Shown: positions 21,501-34,000 of the stretch, piece by piece
Layout of the letters: every line of letters begins with the position of its first letter
Numbering within the stretch: the stretch's first letter is position 1
Assembly (NCBI GenBank): GCA_942486035.1
Contig: CALNXK010000035.1
Coordinates: forward strand, 1,936,001-2,000,000
Source: Porites lobata
Taxonomy: Eukaryota; Cnidaria; Anthozoa; Scleractinia; Poritidae
Direction: 5' to 3'
Length of the DNA stretch: 64,000 nt
Notes under the pieces: model-generated
Databases searched by the model: none
Seen by the model: only the letters and a program-made list of their open reading frames with translations
What the model was told of the DNA's origin: nothing
Program-made: the position numbers and the translations under genes

Positions 21501-23415
21501 AGTTTATTCTTAATCAAAGGAACACGGAACCTCTAAATACGGTGTTCGTTTTTGGTCCGTGTTTGGCAAATGTAGCCTAGAAAAGGCGAAAACCAGAAAA
21601 AGAAGACTTTGCGAATTAAGAATGTAACACTGCACCGGCTCTGTCTCACGACCGCGCCGACTCGGGAGCTTCCACTTTACTCGATAATGTTCAAAATCGA
21701 GGAGAAAAATACATTTTCAATAACAAAACTCTGTAGCACCACCAAATTTATTTTTTTGCCTTTTAACATGTTCCAAGCCGGTATCTTAAAAGAGCGGAAT
21801 TTTATACAAGACATACTATATGCAGTTCTGTACGGCCGGCCTGCAGCACACACAGATCGTCAGCCAGCATTCAGTAAGCATGGCCTATTTGGAACGTTTT
21901 TAGTAAGAAGAGGAGGGGCACAGATTCCAGAAGTAACGTTTAAAAAATGTAAATACGTTAAAGGACAGCAAATCAGTGAAGGATCTAGTATAAAATACCA
22001 TAATTGTCAAAAATTTGCAATGCAAACTTGTGCGCGAATTTGTAGCGGCGGGCCCAACCGCTAACCCCTCACTCCACAAAAGCCGAATCACGACCTCAGT
22101 CTTTCTAACTGACTATCAAACACTTATATAGAGTACCTTGTTCATCAAGAACAGCCTCATGGCTTATTTTCCTCTTCTGTTTGGCTTTCGACTGAAAATT
22201 TTGAGAATTTATCCCGTGGTTGGGAGACTGTAGTTGCTAGCTGCTCTGTATTGGTACGCGCCAGGTCGATCGGGGTGGAACGACCCCAGCGTTAAATTGT
22301 TGCTCAATAATAACACTCGAAACACGCTAACTTCCGTCATAACAGTACATTCTCTATCAGTATCACTGGTTCAGTGACAGAATTTTCGAAAAGATGCATT
22401 CGTTAGTTTCATGGAAATATGGGAAGACAACTGCAGTTCTTCGAAGAAACAAGAGTTGACAGAGCGCTGTTTTTAAATGTTGTTACTTTTGTCTTCACCA
22501 ATGTTTCGTATAACTCGCTCCATTTCAAAACAAACAGGAAAATTCACTTTCTTTCGCTCATTCACTGTACTTAAATACAGAATAACTGCGATCGTCATCA
22601 TAAAACTTCTGCACCTCACATATTTCTTTTTACCAACAACGGTATCATTCATGGCTGTCACATATCTCACCGTTATTCGGGGAATAAAATCTGTTATTTT
22701 TTTTATTCGTCTTGTAAAACAATGTCTAATTCTTCCGTTTCTTCTGAGAATATGCATGAACCACTGAACCTTTAGTGCTACTTAGCTCATGGAAATTAAT
22801 GTTTCTTCCGCGTTTTCCACAACATTTACATTTCTTAGAAATCACCTGAAACAATCAAACCATAACACACAAGGTATAGCAGCGTGCAAAGCCATTAAAA
22901 CGAGTATCCCACTCATGATTTCAACGAAATACCTATAATTGGCGGGACTTTAATGATAAGTTTTGTTTCAAAGTGAGAGCATTATAAAAACTTTCAGTTT
23001 GAAATACGTATTTGAGGTTTAGAGCGGTTGCGGCGTTTCCAGCCAGGTTCCCGATGTCACGCAATGATGCTGTCAGCGAAATACGAGTGAGTACGAAGAG
23101 TACGCGAAGAGTATCGGAAGTATCGAACTTTGTCCGAAGTTGGACTCGGGTAAGTTCGTGAGAGCTTTTCCGCTGAGAAAAGGAAGTTAGCCATTTCTCG
23201 GAAAGAGGCTCGGTGTTCGCAGTAAAAACCGAAAGACCGCAAGGAAATCGATCAGAACTGTTTACCTCTTGCCCCGTACAGATGAGGAGCGTGGCCGAGC
23301 GAAAACGCCTTTTTCATACCACCATACTTTTGTTTTTTACCTTTTGCGGCCGATAAAAAACTAGAGATAATTTCAAAAAAGGGTTTCCAGCTTTTGGATC
23401 GTGGAGGATCCGAGC

Positions 23416-26400
23416 ATGTCGTGTTGGGAGACCTTTCAGACGTTAGACGTCCAACAGAAAAATACCATTCTTTTAGAGCTTCAACAAACTTATGGCGGCT
23501 CATTTGAATTCGATGCATCCATATATCTGATGCAATGGCTGGATCAGCAACCATGGTAAGACTTAAGTTTTGCTGTGGTGTCCTTGTCTTTATAATGGTC
23601 GTAAAAGTTGTTGTGTTTTAGAAAGGTTTTGATGACCTACTTTTTGCATTTTGGTTGTTTTTTGTTTGTGCATTGAACAGCAGCACAGTCCTACCAAGAG
23701 GAACCTATGTTTAAATTGACCACCCCCACCCCCGTCATAATGTCAGCGACAGAGTATAACTCTGCATGCAGTTGGAAATTGTAATGTTGTCTGAGCACAA
23801 TCATAGCTTTCCACTTCCTGAATACCCCTTAGCAACAGTGTTTCTTGCCCATGTGGGAGAACCAGTATAGAAAGATTAATTTTAATGTCAAAAGAATTAA
23901 TAACTGTAACATGATTTTGCAGTTTTTTCACTTTATAGCATTCCTGGATTTAATTCATTAAAAATTTATTGACAATTTCTCTGTTCTACTTTAGGCTTGA
24001 AAATACAATGTGCCAATATTGAAAAAAGCATTGTTTACCTTTTCTGGAGTGGTTATCGCAAGCTCCTTTCCTTAATTAACAAATATGTAGAATGAGTTTT
24101 TTTGCCATTTTTTAACGAGAATTTTGTATCTCTAGGGGAGAAACTTATAATGATAATCTTGAGGGAGAAAATATTATCAAAGCCAAGCAGCTGATGGATG
24201 ATACAATAGCCCAGCTCTATGAACATAAAAAGAAGGTATCTATCAATACAGTATACTGATTCCATCTGCCCCATGTTTGCACAAGGAAAGTGAAATCTTG
24301 AGGTCTCCAAACATAGTTGGCTGAAGCTTTCACTTTTCATCGCTAAGGAGTGTTAACTGTTTTACTTTGGGTATGCTGTAGGTTGCTTAATTTGGCCTTC
24401 AGTCAGTTAAACCTGCAAATCCATCTCTAATGTGAATGCACTATAAATTATGTCCCTCTGATAGTAGATGCTAAAATAAATATTGTTTCTTAATATTTGT
24501 GAATAATTGTTGGGTATTGAATGCTAAATGTCATCCATGTTTTAAAAGAACATTGTTACGTGATTTTTTCAGTTTATCTGAAGAAATAAAGGCTCGGAGC
24601 ACAAAGCTCAAGAATAATGATATAAAACAGCAGTTGTTCAGATAGCATGCTTATGCAGTGATTGTTAAGGTGCCTTGTCTCAATATGGTTTACAAAAATC
24701 TTGTTTAATTGCTGTTAAAAAGCTAGATCAAAGGACACTGGATAAAATCTACAGGATTTTGCATACTTCTCAGTTTGCTGTGGGCTACAGTAGAGTAGTT
24801 CTAATTTGGCTGTAAGTGTTTTGATCAGTGCTATTTATCATTAATTTACAGCTGGACAGCTTGGCCTCAATTTCAGTCAATGATTTTCATAACGTTTTGT
24901 TGGCAAAAAAGGTCCAGGAAGTGATAGAACAAATTGAGGTAATTTGCATTGTTTTGTTTACCATTTATGAATACACTGCAGTGAACAAAAATTATCTGTG
25001 AAATAACAAGGAAAAGAAGCAAAAATGGGTTCCTGCAGACGTCGATTTCGTTGTGTGTTTTTGATCAAATTGTAGGTTTTTCAGGTGAAATCGTTGTATG
25101 TTAAGAATTGATTTGTGTGGTTATGTTATTAGCGAGCTCTGCACAACCACAAACCAACCACAATAATGACAGGCAAAACAAAAACTCCAAATGTACAGCA
25201 CACTTTTTGGCGGGTTTTCTTGCCATCATTGAGTGACTAACACTATCAAACATGATTGAAATGACAATGCGATAGTCGCCTTAATCTCTAAGATTGTCAC
25301 AACTGTTATTTCATCAGAAATACCCATGCAGAGGCTCAAAAGTATCTCCACAAACATAAGTCTTCCCAATCATAAGTCTACCGTATCTCAGGAAAATATT
25401 ATTCAAACCTTGAGCCTTGGGAATTAACACCTTTCTCAATCTGCATACTTCTTCATACTATACTAAGCCTTATCCAGTAATTGTCAAATTTTTTAATGAA
25501 TGTAAATGCACGTATTACTACATACTGCACTTACAATTTAATTTAATTTATTAAGACATATTGGACCCTCAATAAGAAACATGACAGAACTGTGTTTTTC
25601 ACTTGTCAGGCAAAGTATGGCAATGATCCAGTGAAGCTGTTTGACTTTTTCCATGGAGTTGTTTCTAAGCTGAGGGAGTTAGTCATAAGTGCAACAACTG
25701 TAAGTAAACTCATTTTGGGTGTAGGTATTGAGTCTTGCATCATTTTAAATGAAAGTAGTATCCCAATATGACTTGAACTATATTTCAAGGGACATTTTAT
25801 CACTTGAGTTAGCTGGTTCATGTTGGGAGAGTTTACTGTTAAATTTACATTTTTGTTGCAATGATTTGTTGGAATAAAGACTTATAAGAGTTAAAAAGTT
25901 ATTATTCAGTCGCAGTAGTCAATATACATGTAATTTTCATGCACTTTCAGGAATTTACAGGACTTTTTGCTTATTATTTTATCCTGGCACTGTAATGTCA
26001 CTTGCCATACTAATGAACAACAAAACATGCTTTTTAAATGAGGAAGTACATGTATGTTAAGTGGCTAGGAACCCCCTAGCTTAACTATACAGTTGACTCC
26101 TGATAATTCGAACTTTCAAGGGAAATAGAAAAAAGTTCGAGTTATTGGGAGTTCGAGTTATCGAGGGTAAAATTACATGTGTATAGAAAACGATCTGAAG
26201 GGAATTGAAAATTGCTTTGAGTTATATTAACGGGAGATTCAAGTTATAATGGGTTTTAGTTACCGGGAGTCGACTGTAGTATCTGGGATGATTGGTGTTT
26301 AGCTCCCAGTCCTCTTGTTGCTCTATCCTCAATCCTTTAGATAGGGTGCAGAAAATGTTTGGAAACTATTGAACTATTGATATCTCCCGAGTAGATTTCA

Positions 26401-27975
26401 CATCATAATTTGTAGCATTCAGGCATTCAGAGATTTCGCTGCATGATGATGACAAAGTGAAAATGGCCTTAGATTAGCCTTAGATTTTTCTTCTATTTTC
26501 CAATGAAAGTAGCCAGAGCCACATGTATTCATAGTTGGAAATCCCCAGCCCCTGGCTCTTAATGACAGCCCTGAGATACATGCACATGTAGTTTAGTCTG
26601 AATACAAAATAATAGAGATACATATATTGTGTGAAATTGCCCCATCACATATAATATCGGCCCTGTCCTCTCGAATAGATCATGCGCATGTACATAATTT
26701 TGTAGATGTGGCTTTAATTCCTGTGATATGACTTTAGTATTATAAGTACATCAAATAGAGGTTTTTAAATACTTATTAGAAGAGAATTAATGTTTTATAA
26801 CATTTTACATCTTCAGATTCCTTTAGAAAAATTGTCAACTATAGACTCCGAGGACATGGATATGGAAGAAAGTGCTCCACCAGATCCCCATGCTGGTCTG
26901 CGGCAAGAGCTTGAATCGCTTGCTAAGGAAAGCCAGGTATGACTGTACCTTTGGCTTTCTTAACTGCCTTAAATGGAAATAAACTGATGTCCAATTAAGT
27001 TGATTATAACATTCCAAGAAAGAAACCATTTTAATTTTCTGGAACGCACATTATTATCATTGCCTTGTTTTACGCATAGTCTTTTATCAAATTACCATTC
27101 TGTTTTCTAGAAAAATGATGGGCTTCTTAAAGAGATTGAACAGCTAAAAGAACAATATGTGATAAAGTTTCAGGAAGTCAGTGTAAGAATAGGTAAGTGA
27201 ACTATGTACAGCTGTGGTAGATTTTTATCTTCTGTACTGTTGACATTGGCCATTAGAATTAAAATGGTTCTTGTGGTCTTGCATTATCCAATTTGCTCCA
27301 GTAGGAGATCAATATCAAGTGGTTGCCTGTGGGAGCTGGTCAATACCAATTGAAAATGTTTCATAATTTACTCCCACCCCACCCCTTCCTTAAAACTTGT
27401 CATGGTCACTAATACCAGAGGTGGTCATTTATTAGAGGTTCTAACTATATTAATTCAGTGGAAAAAGTTTGGTGTTTTGGGAAGTTGACCGTTACTTGGA
27501 GTTGGGCGTGTATGGTCTTGTAGGCTTGACTGTATTTACATAAGTTTTACATGAATAACATAAAGTTCTACTTCTTTTACAGCTCAGATTGATGCACAGA
27601 AAAACCAAATAAACAGTTCTACCCAAATGATTGAAAAAGAAAAGGTTAGTGTTACATGTATAATAGGGATGCTCAGTCTCATTGTTTAAAGATGCAGATT
27701 TACAAAGAGTTTTACAAGACACATGGGTGATGCACATTGCTCCAAGATCTGTTAGTCATTATGACTTTACAGTGGATGATTCAGTGATGATTTGCCACAG
27801 TTATGTTATGAAAGAAACTGACGGTTAATTCTCTTTCTAAACTCCCTTGTACTTTTCTGTGACACAAAGGAGAATGTGACATAAGGTCAGAGTAACCCCC
27901 CTTTCAGTATTGTGATACCCTTGTCAGGTGTTTTTGCTAGCTAACTTTCCAATGTCAGTACTCAACTTGCTGTAC

Positions 27976-28007
<32 letters not shown>

Positions 28008-28025
28008 ACTATTGACTCAGAGGCC

Positions 28026-28062
<37 letters not shown>

Positions 28063-31000
28063 GCTAGTTGGTCAAAAATATCGAGAATAAAAAACTTTTA
28101 GCTAGTTAAAGCTAGACTTTAATCCTTTTTTGCCGCCAAAAAGCCCGCGCCTTTCAAAACTAGTGGGCTATAACATATCAATTCAAAGTAGACAGACTGC
28201 AAATTATAGTAGTTGCTAAAAAATATATCTACGTGTCCCAATTATTGTTCATCAGTAGGATGCCTAAAATGCATGCAATTCCACAATTGGTTTTGGCTCC
28301 ATTAAATTCTATACCAATTGCAGAACATTTTAGGAGGAGCCACCCACCGTGTGAGCACAGTCGCGGACAACACCTTTTAGTGAGGAAAATAACGCAAAGC
28401 AAAACTAAGACATTATTAAACGAACTAAATGTACACACAACTTAAATAAATAAATAAATAATGCACATGCCCAAAATTAAATTGCGTGCGCGCACGTACC
28501 AATATACAACTGAAATAAAAATCCAAGTAATAAATAAGCAATTTAAGGATACCATGGTGCAATTTAAGCCTGGATTGCTAATCTCATCTCCCGAAGGGCT
28601 GCACCATACTTCTCTACTAGCCTAGTAGTAGCGCAACCAAGTAAAATGCAGCATTGATCATAGACCACTAGTTGTATTTTCCTAAAAAAATAATAGTCAT
28701 GTCTTACATGTAATTTATAATGTGTTCAGAAACAAAGGATGGAAAAACTGAAGCAAGAATCAGACAGACTCCAGCAGGAGTTAAGCAAGATGGGAGAAGA
28801 ACTGTCAATAAACAAGAGACTGGTAACAGTCACATTTTGTTCAAATAATGAAGCAAATTAATATAAATTGTAAAAACAGTGCAATGCAACTTGTGCATGC
28901 ATCAGAGAGCCAACCTCTGGAGATCTAAAATCTGGGGTCTGTTTCTTTTGTATCCCCCCAACATCAACCACTATGTCCCCTCCTAAGTACAAATGACCCA
29001 GTCTCCATTAATTATAACATGGGTGGGTCAGGACATAATTTATGAATTCTTATGTGAATAGAGAACTTTTGAAATTTTCTGTTACATTGTATGACAACTG
29101 AAAATTGTCATGTCAGTGATGAAAGACATGCAAAAATGCCAGAGGAAAAGCACTGTGATGACAAATATTTTTGAATCTTTTTAGAAAATGGACTTTATTT
29201 GAACCTAATGAACAGAAAGTTTCAAAAGTTGTCCTATCCGGGGGACTCCCAGATAATCCAGGAGAGTTGGTATACACTGTATATGATGCATTGAAACTGT
29301 GATGCATGACACAGGGGTTTCAATAATTTTCATCCAGCTGGTCAGTATGTAGAATGGGGAGGCAAGACCCATTTGATTGAGGGATTATTTTACAGACAAT
29401 TTTGCTCTGGTAATTTTAATCGTGATTGTTCTTACAGTTCATAAAAAATGATTGTCATAAACAAACTTTCTGAAGGCACCAATACCCGTGGCAGCAGTCG
29501 AATACTTGTAACTGGCGTTTATTGAAACCCCAGCTATTTGACCATTGCCACCAATAACTAAACTACCTATATAAAATGACTTTCCTCATTACCTTCTGAT
29601 AAGTTTTTCATATTTTGGAGCTGACAAATGTTTTGCCATAACACTACATGTATAAACATCAAGGTGCTGATTATGCACCTATTTTGAGTCTTTGTTAATT
29701 TCCACAGGGCTTCATAGAGAGTGTTTGCCATCACATTAAAAAGTTATCAGAGGTAGAAAGATCTATTTTTGAAGAATTGGCCGAGTGGAGGCATTTGCAG
29801 CAGAGGTCTCTGTGTGGCTTTCCTTGCCCACAAGCTCTTGACAAACTTCAAGAAATGTATGTTGCCACATAATCTGTTTGTTTTTAAGTGTTATTAATCA
29901 AAATCTTAATGTTGTCAAAACAACATTTTTAAAAGTACTCCATATCTGTCTTATTGTGTGTGTTTGCAGATGTGAGGTACTTGCAGAGCTTCTTTGGGAG
30001 CTGTATAAACAGGCATCACAGGTGCATTCTTAAAAAAAGTTACTAGTAAAAATTAATAATAAGATTTTATGCTACTTTAACTATTATAGTGAATTTCATG
30101 TATAATATGGTGATTTGGTGTCAAAGGGTTATGCATAGTTTGTTGAACATAATTAAAATTTAGTTGAAATTTGAAATTGTTCCAACATTGCCTAAATTTC
30201 ACATACAGACTTGTTCTGGATTAATTAATCGCAGTAATAGACCCAACTTTTGCAGTTGTGAAAAGAAAAGCCTGAAAAAGTACGGCTTGTATGGGATTCA
30301 AACCCTTGACCTCTGTGATACTGGTGCAGTGCTCTACCAATAATATTGCTCAACCTAACATGCTAATTGGTAGTAGATCTGGACAATGATATTCAGGCAT
30401 TTTTCTATTAGTTTGCCTTTCATTTCTGAGAAGAAACATATTTTTACCATATAAAAAACACCCAAATTTGTCAGACGTGTCCTTTTTCCAGTGACCCCAA
30501 CAATAAATTGGTAAAAGGTGAGTTAGTACGTATGCTTGTACATAGTGCTGCACAATATGTACAAAACTCCTTCTGTACCTTGCAAAATGAGCTGACTATA
30601 AATTATATGCAATGGAAATATTATTGTGATAGAGATGAAGGTACAGAAATATGAAAAACTGTGCATCCTGAACCTCTGTTTTGAGTTTTAGATGTGATCA
30701 TTGTGCATAATGGCATTTTTGCTCACCTGAGGTGATTAGAAAATTAGACTTGACGCATGGTTTTGACAAGAGTATTTATACTTTGTTGTTGTATGACTTT
30801 TAATCAGCTTGACAACCTTTTCCACCAAGCATTCCAAGGGAATGAAATTGAACTTAAAAGGATGGAGAATGTAAAGATTTCTGCAAAAAATATGATGCAG
30901 TGGTTTTTAAGCAAGTAAGTACAGATGTAAAATGGAGGTGACACATCCTAAACGTTAAATATAGATTTAAATACTTACTATCATTATTACAAGCAATAAA

Positions 31001-34000
31001 AAGTACTGAGCAGTTTTCTTTTTTTCCTGTTTATAGGACATTCATTGTAGAGAGACAGCCTCCTCAAGTTTTAAAGAAAGAAACAAAGTTTGGTGTTGTT
31101 ATTCGGTATGAAACCAAGCACTACGTCAATGCTGTTTTTTTATCGCACTTACAAAATGACTTTTACACTTACTTCTTCTTTGAAGTTGTATTGATTAGTT
31201 AACTATCAGATAGTCTTGACAAGTGATAAAGGAAGAATACCAGCTAATTAGCACTGATTTGTCTCACTAATTTACAGCAAGCAAGGTTTAACCAAAACTG
31301 TTTTTCCTGAACAGCAAATTAAACGCAACAGATTTTGCCAGACAGGAATCCTCTTGTGACATGTGTTTCAGTTAACCGATATATATAGCACGGTTTTATA
31401 GCACGGTCCCCAATAGCTTTTTCGGGATCCAGGAATTTCATTCTTTGATGGCCGGGATTCGGGATTTCAAAGCAAAATGATGGCGAGATTCGGGATTGAA
31501 AGTATGCACGGGGTGCGGGATGCCGAAAATAACGACCGTCTCCTCGGGATAACGGGATTGAACGAAAATTTGGGTCGGGATAACGGGATTGAAAAACCTT
31601 ATTGGGCCAATGAGGACCCTTATCTAGGGGCGAAATCTGTTTTCGGGATTTGTGTTCGTTGAAAGGATCCCAAAGAATCTAGATTTCTAGGTCTGAATCC
31701 TGATTCCCTGTTAAAGGCACCCTATATTTACAGTCGTTTCATTTTAAACAGGCATCTGATTGGTGACAAGCTCAATGTATTGGTACACCCTCCAGAAGTC
31801 AGTTGTTCCTTGCTTTCGTAAGTACTTCTTCACTTCCCACTCTTTCGTAATGTCGTATGCTCAAATAAACTAATGTTTGTTGTATTTAAAAACTGATTTA
31901 GAGAAAAGCAAGCTCAGGCTTTTTACACTGGGAAATCTCCTAAAAGGTAATTTCAATTTTAATATCATTAAGCGTGAAAAACTTCTTCTCCTAAAGAGAG
32001 TATGAAACATGTTCTCCTCCATGTACTCTGTTTATATATGAAATTTAGTGGAATAAGACTAAGAATCAATTTCACCTTAGCTTTTAGTAATCTCCAACTT
32101 TTGCTTTTCCTGAACTAAATCAACCAACGTTGTTAAGTTGGGTTTTTGATGAACTAAATGACTTCTGTTTACAAGTAGGAGATTTAAGTTTGCACCTAAG
32201 CGCCTCTTTGTAGCCGTTTGCTAAAATGGGACTGAACGAAGTAGCTGTTTTGAGAACTGGGAAGTCTCGTGTTTGACCAACTGACGTCTGTCATTTTCGC
32301 GCCAAAACGTTCACTAGATTCCGTTATAGCAAAGTTTGTTGAGCCGCGCGGTTAACAACTCACACTTCGGTCCGCCAGGAAGCCGTGCTGGCGTGTTGTT
32401 TCCTCAGACAAGAAATTTTGCTTCTCTTTCTTTCTTTTCATCCACGCGTGTGCAAATGGAAACCGGCGACGTACTACCGGGATAAACCCTACGATGTACT
32501 AGTTTCCCATCAGGTAGTGGGGAGGGCAGGATTGGGTTCATGCTACTTAATCTGGGAATAATATCCAACCGTGTAGGCCCCATGACTTGTTCTGTGCCGT
32601 GAAATGACCAAGCTGTTCATAGTCTCATTAATGCGCCCATGGTGAATACTCCGCGGAGTTCACGGCAGGCGGTATTGAGTAACCTAACTTTGCACTTTAC
32701 ACCAAGAGAAGATCATAAATTATCTGTACATGTATTCAGTTGACTTCTTTTTCAACAGTGTGTCAGCCAATACCAATCCCGTGCTGAACCATAAAAAGGC
32801 GAGTACTTTGGTCAACAACACATGGTTTTATTTATTTTAAACAATGATTTTCTGACTTGTCTTGCTAATAATGTTTTATCCTTCTTTGTCTCTAGACGCT
32901 GGAGTTCAATCAAGTCACGCGCAAACTCATAGCCGAATTTAAGAACTTGGTAAGTATATTTCAGCTTACTACTACGGGTAAAATCGTAATCGCATTTTTT
33001 TATACGTCAGGCTTTCTGTTCGCACTTAACAGACGACCACAAATTCGAAAACTCCAGTGTGGATGGAGGACACTTGTATACAGCTAGCCCTTTCATTTCA
33101 AAGAATTTATCCGGCTCAGTGTGGACAGAGTCAACGCCAATACAAACTACTTCATGATCCTACTTTAAATCTACGTATTCAGGGATCACAGGGCAGTAAA
33201 GTTTTCCCGCCATTTGTAATGCTTGTGTTAATTTTTAAACAATATTGAGGTGGCGTATTCAGTAACTCGCTAAGCGCGCTTGTCTCTTATTAATAATAAT
33301 AATAATAATAATAACAACAACAACAACAACAATAATAATAATGGCTTTATTCAGCAAATCCACTAGGTGGCTCTTCATCTTCTTGACTAGTATTTGTCGC
33401 GCGAGATACGCCACGTAATCTGTCAGAAAAGGTCTTTTTTTCTAATTGTTATTTTTGTCATTTAGTCACTAACCAAAGCAACAAGACAAGGGGGCAAGAA
33501 CAAAGAAGTGGTTACAGAAGAAAAATCGGCGCTTGTTTTTACTACGCAGATCACCCTTGGAAAGGAGCAGTTTAATATTTGGGTGAGGATAGTGGTGACT
33601 GCTTTGCAATACCAACAAAAGAACTTTATAGTGTGCATGTCAAATCTTTAATAGGGCGCTCTACAACAATATAGCTGTCAAATGGTCGGATCATGTGTCT
33701 AATCCGTGTTGAGATTGATTAAGCTGACGGTGGTCAGTGTTCCTCCGATCCCCTGATAATCAAAATTCATCGTCGTGTGTAATAGGTGCGGTCACACTAG
33801 CGCTTTTACCCATGGGCAAATGGCTGTTGCCCATAGGGAAGCAACTATTTGTGTGTGAACGATTTCCCCAAGGTGAAATTGCCTCGGGGAAATTACCATA
33901 GATACATCAAAAAGAACAAAAGAGTTACCCATGACATTTCCCAAGGTATGAAGTTCTAAAGCGGCTCAATAAATCACGAGAAAGTGAAATGTACCAAACA

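Larger units (their letters stand above)
13692..23415. other. gene-poor 9.7-kb interval
   Basis: I found no exon I can defend on either strand. The interval is strongly AT-rich with GAT/GTT microsatellites and one degenerate short-period repeat (14245-14415). The longest frames (for example 21609-22064 and an antisense pair at 22473-22767) lack family motifs and splice context and are listed as rejected. The last few hundred bases should include the STAT promoter and 5' UTR. Confidence 0.5.

Noticed and set aside
21609..22064. 151-codon open frame on the + strand
   Set aside because: It begins with TTG, has no recognisable motif, no splice context and no conserved-looking composition, and lies in a gene-poor, repeat-containing stretch. 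Treated as chance.
22473..22767. Overlapping antisense frames of 94 and 96 codons
   Set aside because: Mirror-image frames on both strands are a composition effect. Neither shows a domain or a plausible gene structure.
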